Position numbers and translations under genes: made by a program. A stretch of 64,000 nt of DNA. It comes from Kordia algicida (GTDB lineage: Bacteria > Bacteroidota > Bacteroidia > Flavobacteriales > Flavobacteriaceae). This document shows, piece after piece, positions 9,645 to 17,531 of this stretch (position 1 is its first letter; the number at the start of each line of letters is the position of its first letter). The notes under the pieces are model-generated. The model was given only the letters and a program-made list of their open reading frames with translations, was not told the origin of the DNA and did no database searches. The stretch lies in assembly GCF_051013375.1 (NCBI RefSeq), contig NZ_CP142125.1, one strand, 5' to 3'.

Positions 9645-10017
9645 AGTAACCTTCGAATACGCAATCATACGATTCATGCCCAAAGTTGAGCGTGAAGAAT
9701 TCTTTAATATTGGCGTGATTGTATTTTCTAAACGCAAACGGTTTTTAAATCTAAAATATCACGTTGATCCTAAAAAATTGGCTGCATTTTCATGCGAAAT
9801 CACACTGGAAGAAGTCACCAAATATCTAAAAGCTTGGGAAGCTATCTGCAAAGGAACACCGCATGGTGGCGCCATTGGCGAATTTGAAGTTTCAGATCGT
9901 TTTCGTTGGTTAGCCGCTTCCAAAAGTACGATGATTTTGTGTTCGCCAACACATGCTGGTTTAACAGATGATCCGCAACAGGAATTAGAGGCTATTTTTG
10001 AGGAATATGTGCTTTAG
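9634..10017 (+). CDS. DUF3037 family protein
   Basis: This is a 127-residue cytoplasmic protein. The N-terminal pattern YAIIRFMPKVEREEFFNIGV is characteristic of DUF3037, and the length is normal for the family. It overlaps the upstream HipA-like kinase by 11 bases, which implies translational coupling and probably stable stoichiometry of the two products. I infer that it is a partner or substrate of the kinase. No enzymatic motif is visible. Confidence 0.85.
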   Translation: MQDKVTFEYAIIRFMPKVEREEFFNIGVIVFSKRKRFLNLKYHVDPKKLAAFSCEITLEEVTKYLKAWEAICKGTPHGGAIGEFEVSDRFRWLAASKSTMILCSPTHAGLTDDPQQELEAIFEEYVL

Positions 10018-10131
10018 GGTGTTGGGTATTTAGGTGTTGGATATTAGGTCGCTTTGCTTTTGGGTTTTAAATTCCAATTTTAGTATCTTGTGAAGAAAGT
10101 AGAAAATGCTAAAAAACTACTTTACTTTGCT

Positions 10132-11648
10132 ATGAAAAAACGATTTCAAAATACACTTATATTCCTACTCTACTTTTCTGCCCATTTTACCATTGCACAA
10201 ACGGATTGGGACGCGAAAATTAAAGAAGAACTTCCAACTATTTTAGAGAAACATCGTGAATTGGTGAGCATTCCCAATGTAGCTTCCGACGAAGCAAATA
10301 TGATGAAAAATGTAGATTGGGTGACAAATGCCTTTGAAAAACTACAGTTTAAAGTTTCTGTTTTAGAAACTGCTACTTTGCCTGTTTTTTTGGCGGAAAA
10401 AGAAATTGATCCACAAGCAAAAACAATTTTATTTTACCTGCATTTGGATGGACAAGCGGTTAATCCACGGAAGTGGAATCAAAAAGATCCTTTTCGTCCT
10501 GTGTTGAAGGAACAAGATGCAGCAGGCAATTGGCAAATTATCAATTGGTCGCGCATAAAAACGCATATTGATCCCAATTGGCGTGTGTTTGCTCGCGCCG
10601 CCGCAGATGACAAAGCACCGATTATTATGATGTTGTCTGCTTTAGAGTTTCTTCAGAAGCAACAACAAAATTTAAAATATAATGTAAAAATCATTCTCGA
10701 TTTACAAGAAGAAACACGCTCGGAAGGTTTTCTCAATACATTGAAAAAGTATAAAAATCGCTACGCTGCCGATTATTTGATTATTATGGACGGACCAGCG
10801 CATCCAACGAATAAACCGACGTTGACTTTTGGCTGTCGTGGAATTGCGACGATAAATATTAGTGTGTACGGCGCAAAATTGCCGCAACATAGCGGACATT
10901 ATGGAAACTACGCGCCAAATCCTGTGTTTGAAATGTCGCATTTGTTGGCAAGTATGAAAGATGAAACAGGAAAAGTGCAGATTGCTGGTTTTTATGATGG
11001 AATTCGCTTAGATGCGGAAACACAAAAGTTGCTTGCACAAGTTCCTGACGACAATCAAAAGATTCAGGCAGATTTGGGCATTGTGAAACAAGATAATGTT
11101 GGAAGAAGTTATCAAGAAGCGTTGCAATATCCATCATTGAATGTGCGCCATATTGAAACTTCTTGGAAAGGTCCTGGCTTGAAAACCATTATTCCTGAGA
11201 TTGTTACGGCGTATTTGGATGTGCGTTTGGTAAAGGAAACGGATGGAGCTATTCAACTTGAAAAAGTTAAAAAACATCTAGAAAAACAAGGATATTTAAT
11301 ATTATCGCGTACACCAACAGCAAGAGAGCGTTTAAAACATGCTAAAATAGCGACGATTCAAACAAATGCTGGTATCAATGCTTTTCGAACGGATATCAAT
11401 TCCTTTATTGGAAAGAAGTTACGACAAACTATTGCCAACGAGTTTGGCGAAGAACCGATTATGATTCGAACAATGGGCGGGAAACCGTTCCAATTACACC
11501 TGCGATACAAGTATTGGATATTCCTGCGATTATTGTTCCGATGGTGAATATGGACAATAATCAGCACAATCCAAACGAGAACATTCGTATCGGAAACATT
11601 TCACAAGGAATTAAAATGTGTTTGGCGATTTTGTCGATGGAATTGTAA
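10132..11648 (+). pseudogene. M20 family metallopeptidase, C-terminus frameshifted
   Basis: The chosen ATG gives a signal peptide (FLLYFSAHFTIAQ); a GTG at 10090 would add 14 poorly fitting residues. M20 motifs are present: HLDGQ (metal ligands), ARAAADDK (bridging Asp) and DLQEETRSEG (catalytic Glu pair). The open frame ends at 11547 with an atypical tail after MGGK. In the +2 frame the expected ending continues, TVPITPAIQVLDIPAIIVP and then NQHNPNENIRIGN, to a stop at 11646-11648. One extra A in the AAA run at 11482-11484 restores a 505-residue protein. It is therefore either a mutated gene whose product loses the last metal-ligand region, or a sequencing error. It was an exported dipeptidase or carboxypeptidase. 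Confidence 0.85.
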
Positions 11649-11810
11649 TTCGCTTTGCTTAATTGAAAGATTCAATGATTTAAGGATTTAAGGTTTGTTT
11701 CTGAGATCATTATTTTATCTTAATAAATATTAAATATGTTTCTTAGACGAAATTGAGCATTATTTGAAACTAATGGATACATTTTTAAATTTTCAAATTG
11801 CCACGTTAAT
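11649..11810 (+). repeat. Gene-end composite repeat (C-D), copy 1
   Basis: Starts directly after the peptidase stop with TTCGCTTTGCTTAATTGAAA and ends with a Gln/AT-rich block matching TTTGAAACTAATGGATACAT. The same two blocks occur in this order after recG and, inverted, at 58131-58306, 58413-58500 and 58639-58692. It is non-coding. Confidence 0.7.
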
Positions 11811-11871
11811 AAAGTTTTAGACTTGCTTTCTAACTATAAAATAACTCACTACTAAAATCTCACAACTCCTT

Positions 11872-12222
11872 ATGCCAAGAACAGAATATCGCATATATGT
11901 CGTAGAACTTTCTAAACGTGTCTTTACGGAAAATACAAAGTTTAGATTGGCAAATCCGCAATTTAATGGTGTGTTGCAATGTTTGTATGTCGGAATGACG
12001 AGTAAAACGCCGAGAGAACGTTTTCAGCAACATAAAATAGGTTATCGCAATAAAAAAGGGCACAGACTTTCGTCGAATATTGTGGAAAAATACGGTTTGT
12101 ATTTACGTCCGAGTTTGTACAATCATATTGATCCGTTGCCAACGCGACATCAAGCATTGCAAATGGAGAAAATGGTAGCGATGGAATTGCGCAGAAAACG
12201 TTATGCCGTTTGGTTTAACTGA
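11872..12222 (+). CDS. GIY-YIG-like nuclease domain protein
   Basis: This 116-residue protein has two features of the GIY-YIG fold. RIYVVEL, near the start, stands for the first strand (GIY-like), and LYVGMTSKTPRERFQQHKIG stands for the YIG strand followed by the conserved Arg and His. A later Glu (EKMVAMEL, ~100) could be the metal-binding residue. It has no additional domain, like many short bacterial GIY-YIG proteins of unknown role. It sits alone between two repeat-rich spacers. Confidence 0.65.
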   Translation: MPRTEYRIYVVELSKRVFTENTKFRLANPQFNGVLQCLYVGMTSKTPRERFQQHKIGYRNKKGHRLSSNIVEKYGLYLRPSLYNHIDPLPTRHQALQMEKMVAMELRRKRYAVWFN

Positions 12223-12230
12223 TTTGGATT

Positions 12231-12331
12231 TTGAATGTTGAATGTTGAATGTTGAATGTGTTTCTAAGAAGAAATAGAGTTTTGTTTGAAACTAATTGAT
12301 ACATTTTCAAATTATCAAATTGCCACATTAA
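12231..12331. repeat. TTGAATG tandem repeat plus D-type dispersed repeat
   Basis: Four perfect copies of TTGAATG occupy 12231-12258. They are followed at ~12261-12331 by a second copy of the D block seen at 11735-11810 (TTTGTTTGAAACTAATTGAT, then a run matching the ends of copy 1). Confidence 0.7.
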
Positions 12332-12493
12332 CAAAATTTCTATACTAACTTTGGTCATTTTCAAAATAAAGGCACTATTTGGCAACTATAGCTGGATTTT
12401 TAAGCGGTACTAATTTTTAAATATGAATAGGGAAAATAAATACTTCCTTAAAAGGACTAAAATCAGCCAGTTTTTATCAGATTATTGGGTTGT

Positions 12494-13906
12494 TCAACGG
12501 TTACCCGTGTTATGCCACGTTACTATTTTATCAATTCCAATATCTTTAAACTTATTTCCTTTATAAAAACTGTTATAAAAATCGGTTCTGTTTTTTGAAT
12601 AGTCAATTTTATATTCGGGTGGCACTCCTGAAATTTCATAAATATTTCCTTTAGGGTCGCTATAGACTTCATTAGATAAGCTAAACTCCCAGCCATTAGG
12701 TAAGCTTTTCCATAAAATTTCTGAGAAAATTCCATTAGTTGAAGAGCCAAAACGTTTTATTTCAGGGTACGCCATTGTACCAAGAGCGAAAATTTCGGCG
12801 GCACTCGCTGTATTATGACTCGTTAATACTGTTACTTTCCCTTGATAAACGTTTTTTGCTGGATTTAAAATGTGTTCTTGCACATCTGTGTAATTATTTC
12901 CTTTTTTTGCTTTAATTGATAGAATATGTTTTTGCTCTTTAATGAAATAACTCAATAATTTTAATGCAACTATTTCATAACCACCTCCGTTAAATCGCAA
13001 GTCAATAATTATGGATTTAGTTTCTACTAAATCCGATAATACTCGGTTCATAATAAAGTTTACTCCATTAAGCTCATCATCTAATTGAGTAATGCCAGAT
13101 TTAGTTTCCAGAACTTTTTCATATTCTTTGTCAAACTGCTTTACTGATAAATCTTGATTTGGAATGTAATTAGAGAAATTGTTCATGTCCGTAACTACAA
13201 TGTAACCTATATTTTCATTCTTTAGGATTCCCCATTGTATAACTCCATTATTATATCCCTTGAAACTGTTCAAATAAGTAGATAGAATGTCGTTTATTAC
13301 TTCCTTTTTTGATTTTATGTTATCACTCTTTTTACTAATATTGTTTTTTACTCTCAATGAATCTGGTACATCTAATCTGATATGTCCGTCATTAAAGCTA
13401 TTTAAAATATCTGCGAAAAAATTGTATAATTCCTTATTGGATTGAATGTTGTTTAGTTTTTCTTGGGATTCTATTTTTACACTGTCCCAGTCAATATTCC
13501 GCTGTTCGAAAAACGCATAGTGTTTGTCAAAAGTATTCCATAAAACACCAAAGTTTAGTTCAGGTGAATTGTTTTTATTTGTGTCGTGATTTATACAATA
13601 TTCAGGAAGTTTGTCTATCCTTTTGAAATGATAATCAACAATCCCACCTGGGTTCAAAATAAGTTTATCATCTTTGAAATCTACAATTTTAAATCTATGG
13701 GTTATATTACCATTCGAAATCAATGGTATGCAGGAGTTTTCGGTTGTGTTGAAATAAGTGTAAATGGAATCTTTGATTGATATCATTCTACCATAACCTT
13801 CTTGAACCCAAATTCCGTCAATGGTTTTATTTTTCAATGTTTTTTGACAAGAAACCAGAATTATAAAAAGTAAAACAGATAATTTTAATTGAGTTCTAAT
13901 ATTCAT
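12494..13906 (-). CDS. S41 family C-terminal-processing-like peptidase, lipoprotein
   Basis: From the ATG at 13906 the protein has 470 residues and a lipoprotein signal (LFIILVSCQ); the upstream ATG at 13933 only adds 9 residues. The tail-interacting region comes first, then the S41 core with IIIDLRFNGGG and TSHNTASAAEIFALG, whose Ser is the likely nucleophile. There is no obvious PDZ domain. It should be a serine peptidase anchored facing the periplasm or outside. The gene is bounded by a 14-base inverted repeat (see 12509 and 13956), and its last codons lie inside the left copy. This makes it look like a mobile cassette. Confidence 0.85.
   Translation of the reverse strand: MNIRTQLKLSVLLFIILVSCQKTLKNKTIDGIWVQEGYGRMISIKDSIYTYFNTTENSCIPLISNGNITHRFKIVDFKDDKLILNPGGIVDYHFKRIDKLPEYCINHDTNKNNSPELNFGVLWNTFDKHYAFFEQRNIDWDSVKIESQEKLNNIQSNKELYNFFADILNSFNDGHIRLDVPDSLRVKNNISKKSDNIKSKKEVINDILSTYLNSFKGYNNGVIQWGILKNENIGYIVVTDMNNFSNYIPNQDLSVKQFDKEYEKVLETKSGITQLDDELNGVNFIMNRVLSDLVETKSIIIDLRFNGGGYEIVALKLLSYFIKEQKHILSIKAKKGNNYTDVQEHILNPAKNVYQGKVTVLTSHNTASAAEIFALGTMAYPEIKRFGSSTNGIFSEILWKSLPNGWEFSLSNEVYSDPKGNIYEISGVPPEYKIDYSKNRTDFYNSFYKGNKFKDIGIDKIVTWHNTGNR
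12509..12522. repeat. Left arm of inverted repeat around the S41 gene
   Basis: GTTATGCCACGTTA here matches GTTATGCCACATTA on the opposite strand at 13956-13969, 13 of 14 bases. The arms lie at the two ends of one gene. Confidence 0.6.
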
Positions 13907-13955
13907 TGATTTGAGTTTCAATAAGGACATCAAGTTTTTTAATTTGTTACATTCT

Positions 13956-13969
13956 TAATGTGGCATAAC
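13956..13969. repeat. Right arm of inverted repeat around the S41 gene
   Basis: Complement of the arm at 12509-12522 with one mismatch. It lies 50 bases upstream of the S41 start, so it could also overlap its promoter. Confidence 0.6.
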
Positions 13970-14130
13970 ATATGCATATACCAAATTCGGTATATTTCTA
14001 CTATAACCAAACCTGTTTTTATTTAAGAATTTAGTTATTTTTAAAACTACAATTTTCTTACTTAGCCTCAAAATCATCCAAAAGATTTTTAATGTTTAGT
14101 TAGAATCAATTTTCAAAAAAAATTTTATAA

Positions 14131-14165
14131 AACTAAAACCGAAATCAGATCGATTTCGGCTTTGG
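14131..14165 (-). terminator. Second terminator of the aldehyde dehydrogenase operon
   Basis: Hairpin CCGAAATC / GATTTCGG at 14139-14159, flanked by AAAA and TTTT runs. It lies beyond the hairpin at 14175-14233. Apart from these hairpins and the inverted-repeat arm, the spacer 13907-14287 shows nothing recognisable. Confidence 0.55.
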
Positions 14166-14174
14166 TTTTGTCTT

Positions 14175-14233
14175 AAAAAAACGCTGAAGTGATAGAATTT
14201 AGTCGTTTGGTTTTTATGGACTTCAGCGTTTTT
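14175..14233 (-). terminator. Terminator with 14-base arms
   Basis: AAAAACGCTGAAGT (ending 14190) pairs with ACTTCAGCGTTTTT (14220-14233) across a 29-base loop. It is located 55 bases after the stop of the aldehyde dehydrogenase. Confidence 0.65.
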
Positions 14234-14287
14234 AGGGTGAATTAATTAAAAGTAAATTCTTTATTTAAGGTTATTGTTTCATACTTG

Positions 14288-15655
14288 TTAATCTATCCAA
14301 ATAGATTTTGTGTTGGTAAACTCTCTAATTCCGTAACCGGAAAGTTCGCGTCCGTAACCGCTGTTTTTTATGCCTCCGAATGGCAAACGCGGATCAGATA
14401 CGACAAGTTTGTTTACAAAACTGTTTCCTGCTTCAAGTTGCAAAGCAATTTTTTCACCACGATCTTTGTCTCCCGTAATAACTCCTGAACCTAATCCGAA
14501 AGTAGAATTGTTCGCTAATTCGATAGCATGTGCTTCGTTTTTCGCTTTGATGACTGAAGCAACAGGACCGAATAATTCATTGTCAAATCCTTCCATTCCA
14601 GGTTCAACTTCTGCAAGAATGGTTGCAGGATAATAAGCGCCTTTTTGCTTCGGAATTTTTCCGCCAATTACCAATCGTGCACCTTGAATCACCGTTTTTT
14701 CTACTTGATCGTGTAATTCGTCACGCAAGTCTGCACGTGCCATCGGACCAAGAAAAGTATCTTCATCCATTGGTTCGCCCATTTTTTTAGCTTGCATTTT
14801 TTCTGTGAACATTTCTAGAAAATCATCGTATATTTTATCTACAACCACAAAACGTTTCGCAGCAATACACGTTTGTCCGTTGTTTTGCAATCTTCCAAAT
14901 ACTGCTAAATCGGTAGCTTCTTCCAAATCGACATCTTCCAAAATGATATACGCGTCGCTTCCGCCCAATTCCATCACCGTTTTCTTCAAGTTTTTTCCCG
15001 CAATAGCGGCAACAGATCGTCCCGCAGGTTCACTTCCCGTTAAGGTCACAGCTTTTACGTGTTCGTTTTCAATAACTTCTTCTACAGCATCCGAACTGAT
15101 GTTTAAGTTGGCAAAAATTCCTTTTGGAAATCCTGCTTTTTCAATCATTTCTTCTAAAGCAAATGCACAACCTTGTACATTGGAAGCGTGTTTTAAAACA
15201 CAAGTATTTCCCGCCATAAGCGCAGGTGCGGCAAAACGAATGACTTGATAGAATGGAAAATTCCAAGGCATTACCGCCAATAAAACGCCCAAAGGTTGAA
15301 ATGTTACGTAACTTTTTGATGCTTCTGTTTCCACAGATCGGTTTTCCAATAATGAAGCGGCATTGTCAGCGTAATAACGACAGATTCGTGCACATTTTTC
15401 AACTTCTCCTCGCGATTGACCAATGATTTTACCCATTTCTTGCGTTGCCAATGTTGCGTATTTGTCAGTGTTATTTTCTAAAATATCTGCGAGTTTGTGC
15501 ATTAATTTTGCACGCTTTTCAAAACTTTCATTTTTCCAAGATTGAAATACTTTGTTTGCTTTGGCTATTTTTTCTTTTGCTTCGTCAGCAGTTATTCGAT
15601 CGTAGGAAGCAATTTCTTCGCCTGTAGCAGGATTGATTGTTTTTGTAGTTTCCAT
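14288..15655 (-). CDS. NAD(P)-dependent aldehyde dehydrogenase, succinate-semialdehyde type
   Basis: The protein has 455 residues and belongs to the ALDH superfamily. It shows VMPWNFPFYQ, the catalytic-base motif ELGGSDAYI (~residue 230) and the nucleophile motif NNGQTCIAAKRF (~265), with the C-terminal PFGGIKNSGYGRELS. These features fit the GabD/Sad subgroup that oxidises succinate semialdehyde. It is cytoplasmic. The start is 4 bases after the stop of the thiamine-diphosphate enzyme, so the two are one operon. A plausible pathway is that the ThDP enzyme generates or uses a carbonyl compound and this enzyme oxidises it to an acid; that is inference. Confidence 0.88.
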   Translation of the reverse strand: METTKTINPATGEEIASYDRITADEAKEKIAKANKVFQSWKNESFEKRAKLMHKLADILENNTDKYATLATQEMGKIIGQSRGEVEKCARICRYYADNAASLLENRSVETEASKSYVTFQPLGVLLAVMPWNFPFYQVIRFAAPALMAGNTCVLKHASNVQGCAFALEEMIEKAGFPKGIFANLNISSDAVEEVIENEHVKAVTLTGSEPAGRSVAAIAGKNLKKTVMELGGSDAYIILEDVDLEEATDLAVFGRLQNNGQTCIAAKRFVVVDKIYDDFLEMFTEKMQAKKMGEPMDEDTFLGPMARADLRDELHDQVEKTVIQGARLVIGGKIPKQKGAYYPATILAEVEPGMEGFDNELFGPVASVIKAKNEAHAIELANNSTFGLGSGVITGDKDRGEKIALQLEAGNSFVNKLVVSDPRLPFGGIKNSGYGRELSGYGIREFTNTKSIWID

Positions 15656-15659
15656 AGGA

Positions 15660-17318
15660 TTATTTTTTTATATTTTCTGAATATTCTTTTAGTAATACAT
15701 TTAGTATTTTGTGATTTAGCGAGTAATCTACTGCCAAATCGATCAAGTGAACGCCATCGGTATTAAGTGCCGTTTCAAGATCGTTTGTAAAATCTACAAC
15801 AGATTCCGGACGATATCCTGTTGCGCCAAAACTTTCTGCATATTTTACAAAATCTGGATTTTTGAAATCGAGACTATATTTGTCTAAATCATCTTTTTCT
15901 TGTTTCCATTGAATCATTCCGTATGCGTTGTCATTTAAGATAATTACGACTAAATTTAAGTTGAGTCGCACAGCAGTTTCTAGTTCTTGTGAATTCATCA
16001 TAAATCCGCCATCACCATTTATTGAAATTACTTTTTTTTCTGGATATAATTCACTTACCATCATTGCAGAAGGCAATCCTGCACTCATGGTAGCCAAAGC
16101 GTTGTCTAGCAATAATCCGTTTGGTACATACGTTGGATAGTTTCGTGCAAACCATATTTTGTAAATTCCGTTGTCTAATGTTACAATTCCATCATCAGGC
16201 ATACTATCTCGAATTACTTTTACGGAACGTTGAGGTAAGATTGGAAAACGATCGTCATTTTGATATTTTGCCAAACGTTCTGTAACATGCTTCTTTATTT
16301 TCATAAAAAAATCCGTGTTCCATGATTTTGCCACAGGTCGTAAAGCATTTGTAAGCTGATTGATGCTGTAAGCGATATCGCCAATGACATTTAATTGCGG
16401 AAAATAAACCTCATCTATTTCTGCGGGAAAGAAATTTACATGAATTACTTTACGTTCGTTATCAGGATGCATGAAAAAAGGTGGTTTTTCAATCGTGTCA
16501 TGTCCAACATTTACAATTAAATCGGCACTTTTGATCGCTTCGTGAATAAAATCATTGTCTGATAACGCTGCAGTTCCTAGATATAAATCGTGACGTTCGT
16601 CAATAATTCCTTTTCCCATTTGTGTGTTGAAGAATGGAATTCCAATGGTATCTACAAATGAATTCAATGCTTCGGAAGCTCTTTTTCTATTTGCTCCTGC
16701 TCCAATTAATAATAGTGGCATTTTTGCGTTTTCTATCATCTTTGAAGCTCTTTCTAGAGAAGCTGATGTAGCATTTGGTATGTGAACACTTACAACATCA
16801 AATATTTGAGGAGATTTTACTTCTTCTCTAGCAATATCTTCAGGGAATTCTATGTGAACTGCGCCAGGACGTTCATCTTGCGCCAAGCGAAATGCTTCTC
16901 GTGTAATCGCCGAAATCTGATCGCCGTTGGTAACTTGTTTGGTATATTTTGTGAGTGGTTTCATCATTTCAACCACATCTATAATTTGAAAATTTCCTTG
17001 TTTGCTTTCTTTGATCGGTTTTTGACCAGAAATGATTACTAAAGGCATTGCGCCAAGTTGTGCATACGCTGCTGGTGTTACCATATTTGTTGCTCCTGGT
17101 CCTAATGTTGACATACAAACTCCTGCTTTTCCTGTAAGTCTTCCGTAAGTTGCAGCCATAAAACCTGCGCCTTGTTCGTGACGTGTAAGTACAAATTTTA
17201 TTTTGTCTGATTTACGAATGGAATCTAAAATATCTAAGTTTTCTTCTCCTGGTAGTCCAAAAATATATTCTACGCCTTCATTTTCTAGTGCTTTGATAAA
17301 TACGTCTGATGCTTTCAT
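15660..17318 (-). CDS. Acetolactate synthase-like thiamine-diphosphate enzyme
   Basis: The 552-residue protein has the three-domain layout of acetolactate synthase large subunits. The N-terminal PYR domain has the catalytic Glu in LTRHEQGAGFMA. A central domain follows, and the C-terminal PP domain carries the cofactor motif from GDGGFMMNSQE to LNDNAYGMI. No ilvN-type regulatory subunit or other branched-chain gene is nearby, and the partner is an aldehyde dehydrogenase, so a catabolic or alternative carboligase/decarboxylase role fits as well as AlsS. It is the first gene of a two-gene operon. Family is firm; substrate is not. Confidence 0.85.
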   Translation of the reverse strand: MKASDVFIKALENEGVEYIFGLPGEENLDILDSIRKSDKIKFVLTRHEQGAGFMAATYGRLTGKAGVCMSTLGPGATNMVTPAAYAQLGAMPLVIISGQKPIKESKQGNFQIIDVVEMMKPLTKYTKQVTNGDQISAITREAFRLAQDERPGAVHIEFPEDIAREEVKSPQIFDVVSVHIPNATSASLERASKMIENAKMPLLLIGAGANRKRASEALNSFVDTIGIPFFNTQMGKGIIDERHDLYLGTAALSDNDFIHEAIKSADLIVNVGHDTIEKPPFFMHPDNERKVIHVNFFPAEIDEVYFPQLNVIGDIAYSINQLTNALRPVAKSWNTDFFMKIKKHVTERLAKYQNDDRFPILPQRSVKVIRDSMPDDGIVTLDNGIYKIWFARNYPTYVPNGLLLDNALATMSAGLPSAMMVSELYPEKKVISINGDGGFMMNSQELETAVRLNLNLVVIILNDNAYGMIQWKQEKDDLDKYSLDFKNPDFVKYAESFGATGYRPESVVDFTNDLETALNTDGVHLIDLAVDYSLNHKILNVLLKEYSENIKK

Positions 17319-17531
17319 GTAGTGTTTTAATAATTCTGCGTGAAGATACCTTTTGATATTATTTTGGATTGACTGTATCCGTTTTTTAATTAGCTGAATT
17401 AAAAATTCTTTACTTGTTTTTTGATAAAATGCTTCAAATGGAATAATTTTTCAATCAAAAATAGATTCCTGCCTATATAGGAATGACAATTCCGTTTGCT
17501 TCACAATTCTGTTTGACTTACTTTTGAATTG

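Noticed and set aside
12231..12258. TTGAATG repeats as a CRISPR or phase-variation tract
   Set aside because: Only four 7-base units without spacers, downstream of a gene and not in a coding region or between promoter elements.
12509..13969. Integron attC sites around the S41 gene
   Set aside because: The arms are inverted, short and lack the paired R/L boxes of attC; no integrase is present. A cassette-like origin remains only a possibility.
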